Source: JBAZHE01 sp041652555 | GTDB lineage: Bacteria > Patescibacteriota > Patescibacteriia > Patescibacteriales > WJLG01 | DNA length: 34,534 bases | Direction: 5' to 3' | Assembly (NCBI GenBank): GCA_041652555.1 | Contig: JBAZHE010000013.1 | Location: 1-34,534 of the forward strand | In this document: piece by piece, positions 14,090 through 19,718 of the stretch | Layout: every line of letters starts with the position of its first letter | Numbering within the stretch: the first letter of the stretch is position 1 | The notes under the pieces: model-generated | Databases searched by the model: none | Told to the model about the DNA's origin: nothing | What the model saw: only the letters and a program-made list of their open reading frames with translations | Program-made: the position numbers and the translations under genes

Positions 14090-14300
14090 CCACTTCCGAG
14101 GTTCTATTGCAGAACGACATGTGGTTTATCGGGTGAAACGGATCGGCCCGGTACGCTGGATAGCAAGTGTGACACGCAGGTTACCTTCGCCGTAGGAGTG
14201 CTATCAGAAGGTGTATACCGTAGCAGTGGCATCGTAAGCCCAAAGACTTGCTGCATAGGTCGAAGAGTCAGGCCCTTGACGATATACAAAAGTAAATCAA
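14090..14300 (+). ncRNA. Unknown structured RNA, about 210 nt
   Basis: This stretch is visibly more G+C-rich than its surroundings and has no credible ORF. It holds many perfect helices: GTTCT/AGAAC (14101-14115), GATAGCA/TGCTATC (14159-14165 with 14199-14205), ACCTTC/GAAGGT (14183-14188 with 14207-14212), GTG/CAC, GGC/GCC inside GCAG/CTGC, and a GTCAG/TTGAC hairpin. The 7-bp helix and the 6-bp helix overlap in order (a b a' b'), which is a pseudoknot. It follows tRNA-Pro by a few bases and precedes a terminator, so a joint transcript is likely. It matches no RNA I know. Confidence 0.55.
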
Positions 14301-14320
14301 CAGAAACTGCCAGCATCCGA

Positions 14321-14357
14321 GTGTTATTTGAATTTGGGTTCAATTTAACACTTTTTA
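14321..14357 (+). terminator. Hairpin plus T tract
   Basis: GTGTTA..TTGAA pairs with TTCAA..TAACAC, then CTTTTTATT. It ends the tRNA-Pro/structured-RNA unit and lies 12 bases before the next ATG. Confidence 0.65.
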
Positions 14358-14368
14358 TTGGTGAAATT

Positions 14369-14503
14369 ATGAGTGATGAATACGAAGAAGATAAATCAAA
14401 AGTCAAGAATGAAATGACTGGTAGAATTGAAGATCGTGCTACTGGTAGTGACTATGCTGATGGTGGCGCGATGTACAGTAAAGTCTATAAGAAGAAAGAT
14501 TAA
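14369..14503 (+). CDS. Charged microprotein, 44 aa
   Basis: ATG 14369 follows TTGGTGA at 4-5 bases. The peptide (MSDEYEEDKSKVKNEMTGRI..) is highly charged and ends in KKKD. A longer frame upstream would run through the structured RNA and is rejected. Confidence 0.55.
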   Translation: MSDEYEEDKSKVKNEMTGRIEDRATGSDYADGGAMYSKVYKKKD

Positions 14504-14515
14504 CTTCTTCATTTT

Positions 14516-14589
14516 GGAACTGTAGCAAAATTGGGAAGTGCGTACGTTTGAAGGGCGTAATATTATGAGTTCGAATCTCATCAGTTCCG
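14516..14589 (+). tRNA. tRNA-Phe(GAA)
   Basis: Acceptor GGAACTG/CAGTTCC. The stem TACGT/GCGTA closes loop TTGAAGG (GAA). T arm ATGAG/CTCAT with loop TTCGAAT. Discriminator G instead of the A usual for Phe. Confidence 0.88.
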
Positions 14590-14592
14590 TCA

Positions 14593-14703
14593 CTGAAAGG
14601 TTGGGTTGATAAGGGTTACTTCGGTATTTATGGTTCGAATCCATGACTCTCTGATCAGGGAGTATAAAAGACAAAACACCTGAGTCGAAAGATCTCCTTT
14701 CGG
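14593..14703 (+). ncRNA. Y RNA-like element 5 with tRNA-like module
   Basis: The outer stem is CTGAAAGG/CCTTTCGG. Then come the 12-nt TTGGG spacer, GGG, TTACTTC, and on the other side CCT, 7 nt, AAGATCT. The interior holds a T arm (TATGG, loop TTCGAAT, CCATG) followed at once by a 7-bp acceptor-like stem ACTCTCT/AGGGAGT capped by GATC, then AT and a short D-arm position. That order (T arm, capped acceptor, D side) is the circularly permuted tRNA layout known from bacterial YrlA Y RNAs. It follows tRNA-Phe by three bases. Confidence 0.7.
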
Positions 14704-14723
14704 TTTAAGTTTTTAAAAAAGTT

Positions 14724-15038
14724 TTAATTGATAATGAACATTCCACCATCGTCATCTTCGTTCATTAAATTCATTAAATTCAGAATTATTTCTTCATATT
14801 CTAAATTATTAGAATAACATCCCAAAAAGTACGATAAGTACATCTTTTGCTGTATAGTTAAATCCTCGATGTATGCTATTTGTGACATTAACTCTAATGG
14901 ATCAACAACATCAACCGTATGGTATCTTTTACACAAAAATTTACCTAACATTACCATTAACTTATTAAAATATACTTCATCTATATCGTAAGGCGTCCCT
15001 TTAATTGTAAAAATCTTCGGGGGCTTCTCTTTCTCCAT
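14724..15038 (-). CDS. Hypothetical protein, 104 aa
   Basis: I chose the ATG at 15038 because a perfect GGTGATC lies six bases before it; the longer reading from 15059 has no such site. The protein is helical with an aromatic middle (MYLSYFLGCYSNNLEYEEII) and an acidic end (MNEDDDGGMF). It overlaps the upstream gene and is translated after it. No family recognised. Confidence 0.6.
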   Translation of the reverse strand: MEKEKPPKIFTIKGTPYDIDEVYFNKLMVMLGKFLCKRYHTVDVVDPLELMSQIAYIEDLTIQQKMYLSYFLGCYSNNLEYEEIILNLMNLMNEDDDGGMFIIN

Positions 15039-15444
15039 CACTTTGATCACCGTCCTCATTCAATTTTTTATAATGTTTGACCACCGTATCCATATTCCAT
15101 CGTTTACTTTCTTTATCAATCAACGTGCATTTAACTGAGTCATCTCCAACAGTTTGCCACTCAGTACATTTCCATGACATGAAACAAATTAATTGAAAAT
15201 CATTCATTAATTCCGGAATAAAACCACATAACTCGCTATTTAATATATACGGGGAATCCAATAACTTTGAAGTTTCTATTACCTGTCCATAACTTTGCCA
15301 GTAAGGGCAACGCATCTCATTTATGCAGCCGTTAACGCATCTAATCGATTTCGAATGCCCTACGCTATATGGACACACAACATTCATAAACTGCATTGTT
15401 TCTTTATCATATATAACATATATAATATTATAAGCTTGAAACAT
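15001..15444 (-). CDS. Cysteine-rich hypothetical protein, 147 aa
   Basis: The N-terminal half contains CPYSVG, CVNGC and CPYW, a plausible metal-binding site, then Trp-rich strands (CFMSWKCTEWQTVGDDSVKC). The tail is acidic. It is transcribed divergently from the vWA gene at 15502; an ATATAAT box sits about 30 bases upstream of the start. No family recognised. Confidence 0.6.
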   Translation of the reverse strand: MFQAYNIIYVIYDKETMQFMNVVCPYSVGHSKSIRCVNGCINEMRCPYWQSYGQVIETSKLLDSPYILNSELCGFIPELMNDFQLICFMSWKCTEWQTVGDDSVKCTLIDKESKRWNMDTVVKHYKKLNEDGDQSDGEREAPEDFYN

Positions 15445-15501
15445 TGCATTTATAAATTCATAACAGAAAGAATTATATGGTAAAGTAACAAATGTTTAAC
15501 T

Positions 15502-16098
15502 ATGGTCAATTCAAAGTTGATTGAAATGGTTTGTATCATTGACAAATCAGGATCGATGAGTCCATTTAAAGGAGATTCTATTGGAAGTTTTAATACGTTT
15601 CTTAACGAGCAAAAGAATCTTAAATCTGATATAAACGCACTGTTTACAATGGTGCAATTTAATACTGGTTATGATATTGTTCATAATGGTATACCAATCC
15701 AAAATGTTCCAGAATTAAATGATGCAACATATTGCTGCGTTGGTTGTACCGCGTTATATGATGCTGTTGGAAAGGCGATTGATACTATTGGAAACCGATT
15801 ATCAAACACACACGAAGATCAGCGTCCTTCAAAAGTTATTGTTACTATTTTAACTGATGGTGAAGAGAACTCATCAATGGAATATAATAGTGAAAAGATT
15901 AAAAAGATGATTAAAACCCAAACCGAAGACTTTCAATGGGAATTCATTTATTTATCCGCAAGTCCAAATGCATTCAGGGATTCTGCTGCAATGGGGATAA
16001 GTGCCCAGCAAACACAAACCGTAAATCTTAGTTCCACAAGAGGAATAAAAGACAGTTACGCAACAATTAGTTCTTGCTATTCATCATATCGAAATTAG
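15502..16098 (+). CDS. von Willebrand factor A domain protein (second paralogue)
   Basis: The 198-residue protein is a single vWA domain. MIDAS residues are present: DKSGSM at 14-19, Thr in CTALYDAVG, and Asp in LTDGEENSS. It is paralogous to the product of 11906-12523. Unlike that copy it has a CCVGC cluster just before the MIDAS threonine, which may add a disulfide or metal site. It is cytoplasmic by sequence. The gene stands alone between a divergent pair and a tRNA operon. Binding partners unknown. Confidence 0.85.
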   Translation: MVNSKLIEMVCIIDKSGSMSPFKGDSIGSFNTFLNEQKNLKSDINALFTMVQFNTGYDIVHNGIPIQNVPELNDATYCCVGCTALYDAVGKAIDTIGNRLSNTHEDQRPSKVIVTILTDGEENSSMEYNSEKIKKMIKTQTEDFQWEFIYLSASPNAFRDSAAMGISAQQTQTVNLSSTRGIKDSYATISSCYSSYRN

Positions 16099-16105
16099 AA
16101 TAGAT

Positions 16106-16113
16106 TTATATAT
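16106..16113 (+). promoter_or_regulatory. TATA box of the tRNA-Leu(TAA) unit
   Basis: TTTATATA, with an expected transcript start near 16133, about 75 bases before the tRNA. That leaves a structured leader. Confidence 0.5.
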
Positions 16114-16132
16114 TAATATAGTTAAGTTATAA

Positions 16133-16208
16133 CTGGAGCACGTAGTGTGCCCAAAGTAATGATAATCAGCGAGTCAGACCTTTTGAGGCTGATGACCTGC
16201 TCAACTTT
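16133..16208 (+). ncRNA. Possible small RNA or leader before tRNA-Leu
   Basis: The segment contains GCAC/GTGT and a hairpin GTCAG-A-CC with GG-CTGAT, plus ATGATAA and CTGATGA stretches reminiscent of C boxes. It has no ORF with good support. It could be a leader removed by RNase P or a C/D-like guide; evidence is weak. Confidence 0.3.
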
Positions 16209-16296
16209 GAGAATGTGGCTGAGCTTGGCAGAAAGCACCAGACTTAAGATCTGGCACCAAAGGGTAAACGCACCGGTTCAAGTCCGGTCATTCTCA
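16209..16296 (+). tRNA. tRNA-Leu(TAA)
   Basis: Acceptor GAGAATG/CATTCTC, discriminator A. The stem CCAGA/TCTGG closes loop CTTAAGA (TAA). Long variable arm, T stem ACCGG/CCGGT. Confidence 0.96.
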
Positions 16297-16310
16297 TCAA
16301 TAATGACCAT

Positions 16311-16328
16311 TTTGTTGACGCCAACAAA
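16311..16328 (+). terminator. Hairpin after tRNA-Leu
   Basis: TTTGTTG/CAACAAA with loop ACGC. No long T tract follows, so termination is only likely. Confidence 0.4.
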
Positions 16329-16358
16329 TTGATCTAAAATCCATTAGTTTTAAAAACT

Positions 16359-16432
16359 GGACGTGTAGCACAACTGGATAGTGCATTCTCCTGATACGGG
16401 AAAGATTTGGGGTTCAAATCCTCTCGCGTCCA
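16359..16432 (+). tRNA. tRNA-Ile(GAT)
   Basis: Acceptor GGACGTG/CGCGTCC, discriminator A. The stem TTCTC/GGGAA closes loop CTGATAC (GAT). The T stem has one mismatch. Confidence 0.92.
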
Positions 16433-16435
16433 TTT

Positions 16436-16508
16436 GGGTGCGTAGCATAATAGATAGTGCATCACCCTTCGAAGGTGAGTGGTAAGGGTGCAACTCCCTT
16501 CGTGCCCG
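16436..16508 (+). tRNA. tRNA-Arg(TCG)
   Basis: Acceptor GGGTGCG/CGTGCCC with G-U pairs, discriminator G. The stem TCACC/GGTGA closes loop CTTCGAA (TCG). T loop TGCAACT. Confidence 0.93.
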
Positions 16509-16512
16509 TTTT

Positions 16513-16728
16513 ATGTCCAGAACCAAGCGAATCTATAATAAAATACGACGCAGGATGTATCACGGATATTACTTATTTTATCATCCTTATATAGAATGGT
16601 GTTGTGGCAATTGCAGTTCTTGTCGTAAACATAAAATAAAGGAAAATAAAAAACGCAAAACAAATAAACTTCGCGAATTTCATAAATTATTAATCGATGA
16701 AAATGTCCCGTACAGTAAGAACCTATAA
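16513..16728 (+). CDS. Basic Cys-cluster protein, 71 aa (paralogue pair, first)
   Basis: The product starts MSRTKRIYNKIRRRM, is very basic and aromatic, and contains CCGNCSSC in the middle. It ends LREFHKLLIDENV. The next ORF begins MSRTVRTYNK and ends LRYLHQMLTDIN, so the two are diverged duplicates that overlap by 26 bases. The cluster of four cysteines is missing in the second copy. Probably nucleic-acid binding. Confidence 0.6.
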   Translation: MSRTKRIYNKIRRRMYHGYYLFYHPYIEWCCGNCSSCRKHKIKENKKRKTNKLREFHKLLIDENVPYSKNL

Positions 16729-16897
16729 CAAACCTTCATTTTACAAAAGAAATAGAATGTTTGGATATCATCCATATCGTCAATATAACATTTCAAAATT
16801 TTGGTTGTCTGATTATGGTGTAACTAAGCGCGGTGAGAGTAAATCCCGACGATTACGATATCTTCACCAAATGTTAACTGACATCAATAATCTATAA
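16703..16897 (+). CDS. Basic protein, 64 aa (paralogue pair, second)
   Basis: The start at ATG 16703 is chosen by similarity to the first copy (MSRTVRTYNK). It shares GYHPY and the C-terminal helix with that copy but has lost the cysteines. Confidence 0.55.
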   Translation: MSRTVRTYNKPSFYKRNRMFGYHPYRQYNISKFWLSDYGVTKRGESKSRRLRYLHQMLTDINNL

Positions 16898-16921
16898 ATA
16901 TTTTTGCAACTCATATTATTT

Positions 16922-17098
16922 ATGAAACTTATCCAGATACCGGTAATTGTATTCTTAATAGCAGCAAGTATGCAGCTTGGAATCATTGTAACAGGACATT
17001 CATTAGATCAACTTGGATCTGGCTTGTGGGTTGGTTTAGCAATGCTATGGGCAATAAATTGCCTAATAATTACCAGACAACTATTATATAATTACTAA
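16922..17098 (+). CDS. Two-helix membrane protein, 58 aa
   Basis: Read from ATG 16922 the protein has two hydrophobic helices (IQIPVIVFLIAASMQLGIIV and GSGLWVGLAMLWAINCLIIT) with a short polar turn. It is the last gene before the main tRNA array. Function unknown. Confidence 0.55.
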   Translation: MKLIQIPVIVFLIAASMQLGIIVTGHSLDQLGSGLWVGLAMLWAINCLIITRQLLYNY

Positions 17099-17179
17099 AA
17101 ACCCTAAATAATTACCATATAATCACTATCAAATAAGTAAATATTTAAGTATAAACAAACAATATTGTAGTAGCGAACT

Positions 17180-17252
17180 GGAAGCGTCGTATAACGGTTT
17201 ATTATCCTGCCCTGTCACGGCAGGGATTCGGGTTCGACTCCCGGCGTTTCCG
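17180..17252 (+). tRNA. tRNA-Asp(GTC)
   Basis: Acceptor GGAAGCG/CGTTTCC, discriminator G. The stem CTGCC/GGCAG closes loop CTGTCAC (GTC). Confidence 0.95.
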
Positions 17253-17254
17253 TC

Positions 17255-17298
17255 TGTCTATAGGGATCGCGATTAAAACAACAGTTCACCTATAGACA
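17255..17298 (+). ncRNA. 44-nt stem-loop between tRNA-Asp and tRNA-Ser
   Basis: TGTCTATAGG pairs perfectly with CCTATAGACA (10 bp) around a 24-nt loop. It begins 3 bases after tRNA-Asp and ends 8 bases before tRNA-Ser, so it would be released by tRNA processing. Confidence 0.5.
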
Positions 17299-17306
17299 AT
17301 TAAATT

Positions 17307-17392
17307 GCCGTCATATTCAAGTGGTATGGAACTGGTCCTGAAAACCAGCGCTCTGAAACAGTGGGTCGAAGGTTCAAATCCTTCTGGCGGCG
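17307..17392 (+). tRNA. tRNA-Ser(TGA)
   Basis: Acceptor GCCGTCA/TGGCGGC, discriminator G. The stem CTGGT/ACCAG closes loop CCTGAAA (TGA), with C at position 33. Long variable arm. Confidence 0.94.
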
Positions 17393-17398
17393 CTTTCT

Positions 17399-17484
17399 GA
17401 CATGGTAGGCAAGTAGGTATGCCGCCGATCTGCTAAGTCGGTGCTCTGAAATATGGGTCAGGAGTTCAAATCTCCTTCATGTCG
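17399..17484 (+). tRNA. tRNA-Ser(GCT)
   Basis: Acceptor GACATGG/TCATGTC, discriminator G. The stem CCGAT/GTCGG closes loop CTGCTAA (GCT). Long variable arm. Confidence 0.95.
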
Positions 17485-17486
17485 TA

Positions 17487-17609
17487 CACCATTCCGTGGA
17501 TGGTGAAAAAACTAAAACGAGGTGTTTGAAACCCTCAACTCAACCCGAAGGAAAACAGGTGATTAACGGTGTTAATCAAAACCAAAACTTAAGGATACCA
17601 CGGATATCC
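17487..17609 (+). ncRNA. Four-hairpin RNA with complementary end loops
   Basis: Four hairpins run in order: CACCAT/ATGGTG (17487-17505), a GAGG-GTT/AAC-CCTC stem (17519-17536), TGATTAAC/GTTAATCA (17560-17578) and GGATA/TATCC (17593-17609). The 7-nt loop of the first, TCCGTGG, is the exact complement of the 7-nt loop of the last, CCACGGA, so a kissing interaction would close the RNA. It starts 2 bases after tRNA-Ser and ends 7 bases before tRNA-Asn. No ORF, no family known to me. Confidence 0.6.
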
Positions 17610-17616
17610 AATAATT

Positions 17617-17689
17617 GGATGAGTAGCAATTGTGGTAAAAGCGAATGGCTGTTAACCATTTAATGAGGGTTCGACTCCTTCCTCTTCCG
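17617..17689 (+). tRNA. tRNA-Asn(GTT)
   Basis: Acceptor GGATGAG/CTCTTCC has one T-T mismatch, discriminator G. The stem AATGG/CCATT closes loop CTGTTAA (GTT). Confidence 0.93.
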
Positions 17690-17693
17690 CTCA

Positions 17694-17765
17694 CTCAGTT
17701 TGGTATATCGGCTGTTGCCCTTGGCTGTAGACCAAGAGAACCCGGTTCAACTCCGGGAACTGAGA
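17694..17765 (+). tRNA. tRNA-Tyr(GTA)
   Basis: Acceptor CTCAGTT/AACTGAG (C1:G72, as in archaeal Tyr), discriminator A. The stem CTTGG/CCAAG closes loop CTGTAGA. No intron. Confidence 0.95.
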
Positions 17766-17777
17766 TCTCGTAAGTTT

Positions 17778-17849
17778 GCGTTGGTAGTTCAATGGTAGAA
17801 TGTCTGCCCTCCAAGCAGAATGTTGGGAGTTCGATCCTCCCTCAGCGCA
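17778..17849 (+). tRNA. tRNA-Gly(TCC)
   Basis: Acceptor GCGTTGG/TCAGCGC, discriminator A. The stem TCTGC/GCAGA closes loop CCTCCAA (TCC), with C at position 33. Confidence 0.94.
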
Positions 17850-17851
17850 CT

Positions 17852-17900
17852 CTCATTTCAATGAACTGCTGAAGGTCGATGCATCCAGTAGAGAAATGAG
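17852..17900 (+). ncRNA. 49-nt stem-loop between tRNA-Gly and tRNA-Met
   Basis: CTCATTTC pairs perfectly with GAAATGAG. Inside, ACTG/CAGT and a GATGCATC palindrome continue the fold. It begins 2 bases after tRNA-Gly. It resembles the 17255 stem-loop in position and size but not in sequence. Confidence 0.5.
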
Positions 17901-17910
17901 GAAATCAAGA

Positions 17911-17986
17911 AGCGAGATAGGCTAGCTAGGATCAGGCCGCCGGACCCATGATCCGGTATTCTCCAGTTCGAATCTGGATCTCGCTA
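17911..17986 (+). tRNA. tRNA-Met(CAT), initiator-like
   Basis: Acceptor AGCGAGA/TCTCGCT gives A1:U72, the archaeal/eukaryotic initiator mark; discriminator A. The stem CCGGA/TCCGG closes loop CCCATGA (CAT, C33). The D-loop resembles initiators, but the three G-C pairs expected next to the anticodon loop are not GGG/CCC. Confidence 0.85.
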
Positions 17987-18003
17987 TCTCTCCAAAATGA
18001 AGA

Positions 18004-18076
18004 ACTGCTATGGGGAAAATGGCAATCCTGTAAGTCTTTGGAACTTACGTTCTCGGTTCGAATCCGAGTAGCAGAA
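18004..18076 (+). tRNA. tRNA-Gln(TTG)
   Basis: The stem TAAGT/ACTTA closes loop CTTTGGA (TTG). T stem CTCGG/CCGAG. With U8 in place the acceptor is ACTGCTA/TAGCAGA with an A1-A72 mismatch; discriminator A. Confidence 0.88.
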
Positions 18077-18118
18077 TACACGGAAAGTATAAATTGCATA
18101 AAAATAAATAATTTAGAA

Positions 18119-18190
18119 AGGATACTGGTTTATCGGTAATAATACAAGGTTCTGACCCTTGTGAGCGTGGTTCGACTCCACGGTATCCTA
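18119..18190 (+). tRNA. tRNA-Gln(CTG)
   Basis: Acceptor AGGATAC/GTATCCT, discriminator A. The stem CAAGG/CCTTG closes loop TTCTGAC (CTG). Confidence 0.94.
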
Positions 18191-18196
18191 TAAAAG

Positions 18197-18646
18197 TTAT
18201 ATTCTCATTAAAAACTGATCCATTGGATGACCTGTTTCTAACCCTTCATATGTATATCCAACATGTATTGGGAATATTGGACTTGTTCTAGAATCCTCAC
18301 CACCAATTATAAAGTTTTTCCACAAGAATTCATTTGATGAATTTAACATGAAAAACGATCTCATATTTTCTGCCACCCAATGAATATAAATTTCAGCACC
18401 AATCGATTCATTAGAACGATCTCCTTTCCAATCAGATCTGCTCTTAATAAAATCCCCGATTACTTTTGATTTTTCAACATTTGCAACACCATACGGTTCT
18501 TTAAAATAAACTAACATTTGACCATTTTTATCTGTAGTTGTCTGAAAGTCAATGCGCTCAATTACATCACTAATACTTGGATCAATATCGTCACCTTCAT
18601 ATCTCACAACTTCTTTTTTTGTGTATGTATCAATTAATTTTATCAT
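18197..18646 (-). CDS. Hypothetical protein, 149 aa
   Basis: The ATG at 18646 is preceded by AAGGTGATTATT, a good ribosome binding site, and is preferred over GTG 18655. The protein is alpha/beta (MIKLIDTYTKKEVVRYEGDD; NGQMLVYFKEPYGVANVEKS; IGAEIYIHWVAENMRSFFML) with a glycine-rich end. It is second in a two-gene minus-strand operon inside the plus-strand tRNA array. No family recognised. Confidence 0.65.
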   Translation of the reverse strand: MIKLIDTYTKKEVVRYEGDDIDPSISDVIERIDFQTTTDKNGQMLVYFKEPYGVANVEKSKVIGDFIKSRSDWKGDRSNESIGAEIYIHWVAENMRSFFMLNSSNEFLWKNFIIGGEDSRTSPIFPIHVGYTYEGLETGHPMDQFLMRI

Positions 18647-18667
18647 AATAATCACCTTACTAAACGA

Positions 18668-18886
18668 TTATTTAAATACTTTGAATTTTTTAAGATATTC
18701 GACAATCATCTTGTTATATTGGTTTTCTTTTGGAATAGTAAACGACTGAAAACTGTCTGCGCCCGCATCCTTGTACGTTATTTTAATTTTCCCATCATCA
18801 AATCCCACAAAAGTTACCGTGTATTTTTCCTCTACCATGTAATAATATACAACAATACCCGTTAATAATACTAGAGCCAATAGCAA
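18668..18886 (-). CDS. Small membrane-anchored protein, 72 aa
   Basis: It starts at TTG 18886; no nearby ATG is in frame. One N-terminal membrane helix (LLALVLLTGIVVYYYM) is followed by a 50-residue beta-rich domain (YTVTFVGFDDGKIKITYKDA) and a helix. It is first in the operon with 18197-18646. Unknown function. Confidence 0.55.
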   Translation of the reverse strand: MLLALVLLTGIVVYYYMVEEKYTVTFVGFDDGKIKITYKDAGADSFQSFTIPKENQYNKMIVEYLKKFKVFK

Positions 18887-18966
18887 ATAAACTGAAAAAA
18901 CCGAATAAACCGTGAAATAACCAAAAGGTTAATATATAACATTGAACAATTTATACTAATAATCCC

Positions 18967-19038
18967 GGATCATTGAGGTAATGGGAATCCGACAGTCCTC
19001 CAGAGTCTGTAATGTAGGTTCGATTCCTACATGGTCCA
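18967..19038 (+). tRNA. tRNA-Trp(CCA), no intron
   Basis: Acceptor GGATCAT/ATGGTCC, discriminator A. The stem CAGTC/GTCTG has one T-T mismatch and closes loop CTCCAGA (CCA). Archaeal Trp tRNAs often have an intron; this one does not. A TTTATACT box lies about 15 bases upstream and another AT-rich box further out. Confidence 0.88.
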
Positions 19039-19041
19039 TTT

Positions 19042-19116
19042 GGGCAAGTAGTTCCAATTAGATAGAACGCTGGATTTGCAATTCAGAGGCTCCGGGGGCA
19101 GATCCCGGCTTGTCCA
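19042..19116 (+). tRNA. tRNA-Ala(TGC) with atypical T loop
   Basis: Acceptor GGGCAAG/CTTGTCC, discriminator A. The stem CTGGA/TTCAG closes loop TTTGCAA (TGC). T stem CCGGG/CCCGG, but the loop is GGCAGAT, lacking T54-T55. The G3:U70 identity pair for AlaRS is present. Confidence 0.88.
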
Positions 19117-19150
19117 TAAACATCATACAACATCAAAAATTTAATATACT

Positions 19151-19163
19151 CTTAAGCCGAAGT
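19151..19163 (+). promoter_or_regulatory. Recurrent TTAAGCCGAAGT motif
   Basis: It lies between a TTAATATA box (19141-19148) and ATG 19170, six bases before the start. Confidence 0.55.
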
Positions 19164-19169
19164 ATATGT

Positions 19170-19463
19170 ATGATAATGAACTTTGATAATCCTCAGTGGG
19201 ATGACTTCCTAGACCGGTTATATGGTCCTGAAGGTTGCAACTTCCAGTATGATGCAGATGGCAAACCTACATGGGTTTGCAAAGCTGGCAATGATAAAAC
19301 ATATGCGACACTTATCCTGCAAGATATGGGATTATCCAAAGAAGAAATTATCAAATCATGTGAGTTTTTCGATGAAAACGGAGGACATTGCGATTGCGAA
19401 ATAATCTGGAATGTTGCAAGACATAATCCAAATTGTTTCGATAATGAAACCTCTAACGAATAA
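19170..19463 (+). CDS. DUF2695-like protein, 97 aa
   Basis: ATG 19170 is chosen from the promoter motif just upstream; a longer frame would begin inside tRNA-Ala. The sequence has the DUF2695 pattern: FLDRLYGPEGCNFQYDAD, then T-Y-A-T, then SCEFFDENGGHCDCEIIWNV with the conserved GGHCDCEI end. These are small proteins of unknown role in bacteria, archaea and phages. Confidence 0.7.
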   Translation: MIMNFDNPQWDDFLDRLYGPEGCNFQYDADGKPTWVCKAGNDKTYATLILQDMGLSKEEIIKSCEFFDENGGHCDCEIIWNVARHNPNCFDNETSNE

Positions 19464-19480
19464 ATTTAAATGAATAAACT

Positions 19481-19552
19481 GGAATCATAATGTAGTGGAT
19501 TGCATAGTTGGCCCTTAACCAACTTGTGAGGGTTCGAGTCCCTCTGGTTCCG
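19481..19552 (+). tRNA. tRNA-Lys(CTT)
   Basis: Acceptor GGAATCA/TGGTTCC, discriminator G. The stem GTTGG/CCAAC closes loop CCCTTAA (CTT), with C at position 33. Confidence 0.94.
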
Positions 19553-19555
19553 TCA

Positions 19556-19628
19556 GGGTTTGTGATGTAACGGCTTTGCATGTCAGACTTTTAATCTGAT
19601 TGTCAGGGTTCGACCCCCTGCAGACCCG
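19556..19628 (+). tRNA. tRNA-Lys(TTT)
   Basis: Acceptor GGGTTTG/CAGACCC, discriminator G. The stem TCAGA/TCTGA closes loop CTTTTAA (TTT). Confidence 0.95.
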
Positions 19629-19640
19629 CTTTCAATGTGC

Positions 19641-19711
19641 AGAGGATTAAGCTAGTGGTAAACTGGAGCGCTTACATCGCTCATTCGTGGGTTCAATTCC
19701 CTCATCCTCTA
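19641..19711 (+). tRNA. tRNA-Val(TAC)
   Basis: Acceptor AGAGGAT/ATCCTCT, discriminator A. The stem GAGCG/CGCTC closes loop CTTACAT (TAC). Last tRNA in the window. Confidence 0.94.
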
Positions 19712-19718
19712 TAAAGTT

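Noticed and set aside
14090..14330. RNase P RNA
   Set aside because: GGGTGAAACGG and ACAGAAAC recall conserved blocks IV and V, but block I (GAGGAAAGTCC type) is missing and the helices do not match the P1-P4 layout.
14104..14406. Minus-strand and plus-strand ORFs of about 100 codons across the structured RNA
   Set aside because: They have no ribosome binding site, cross tRNA-like structure and a terminator, and their products look random.
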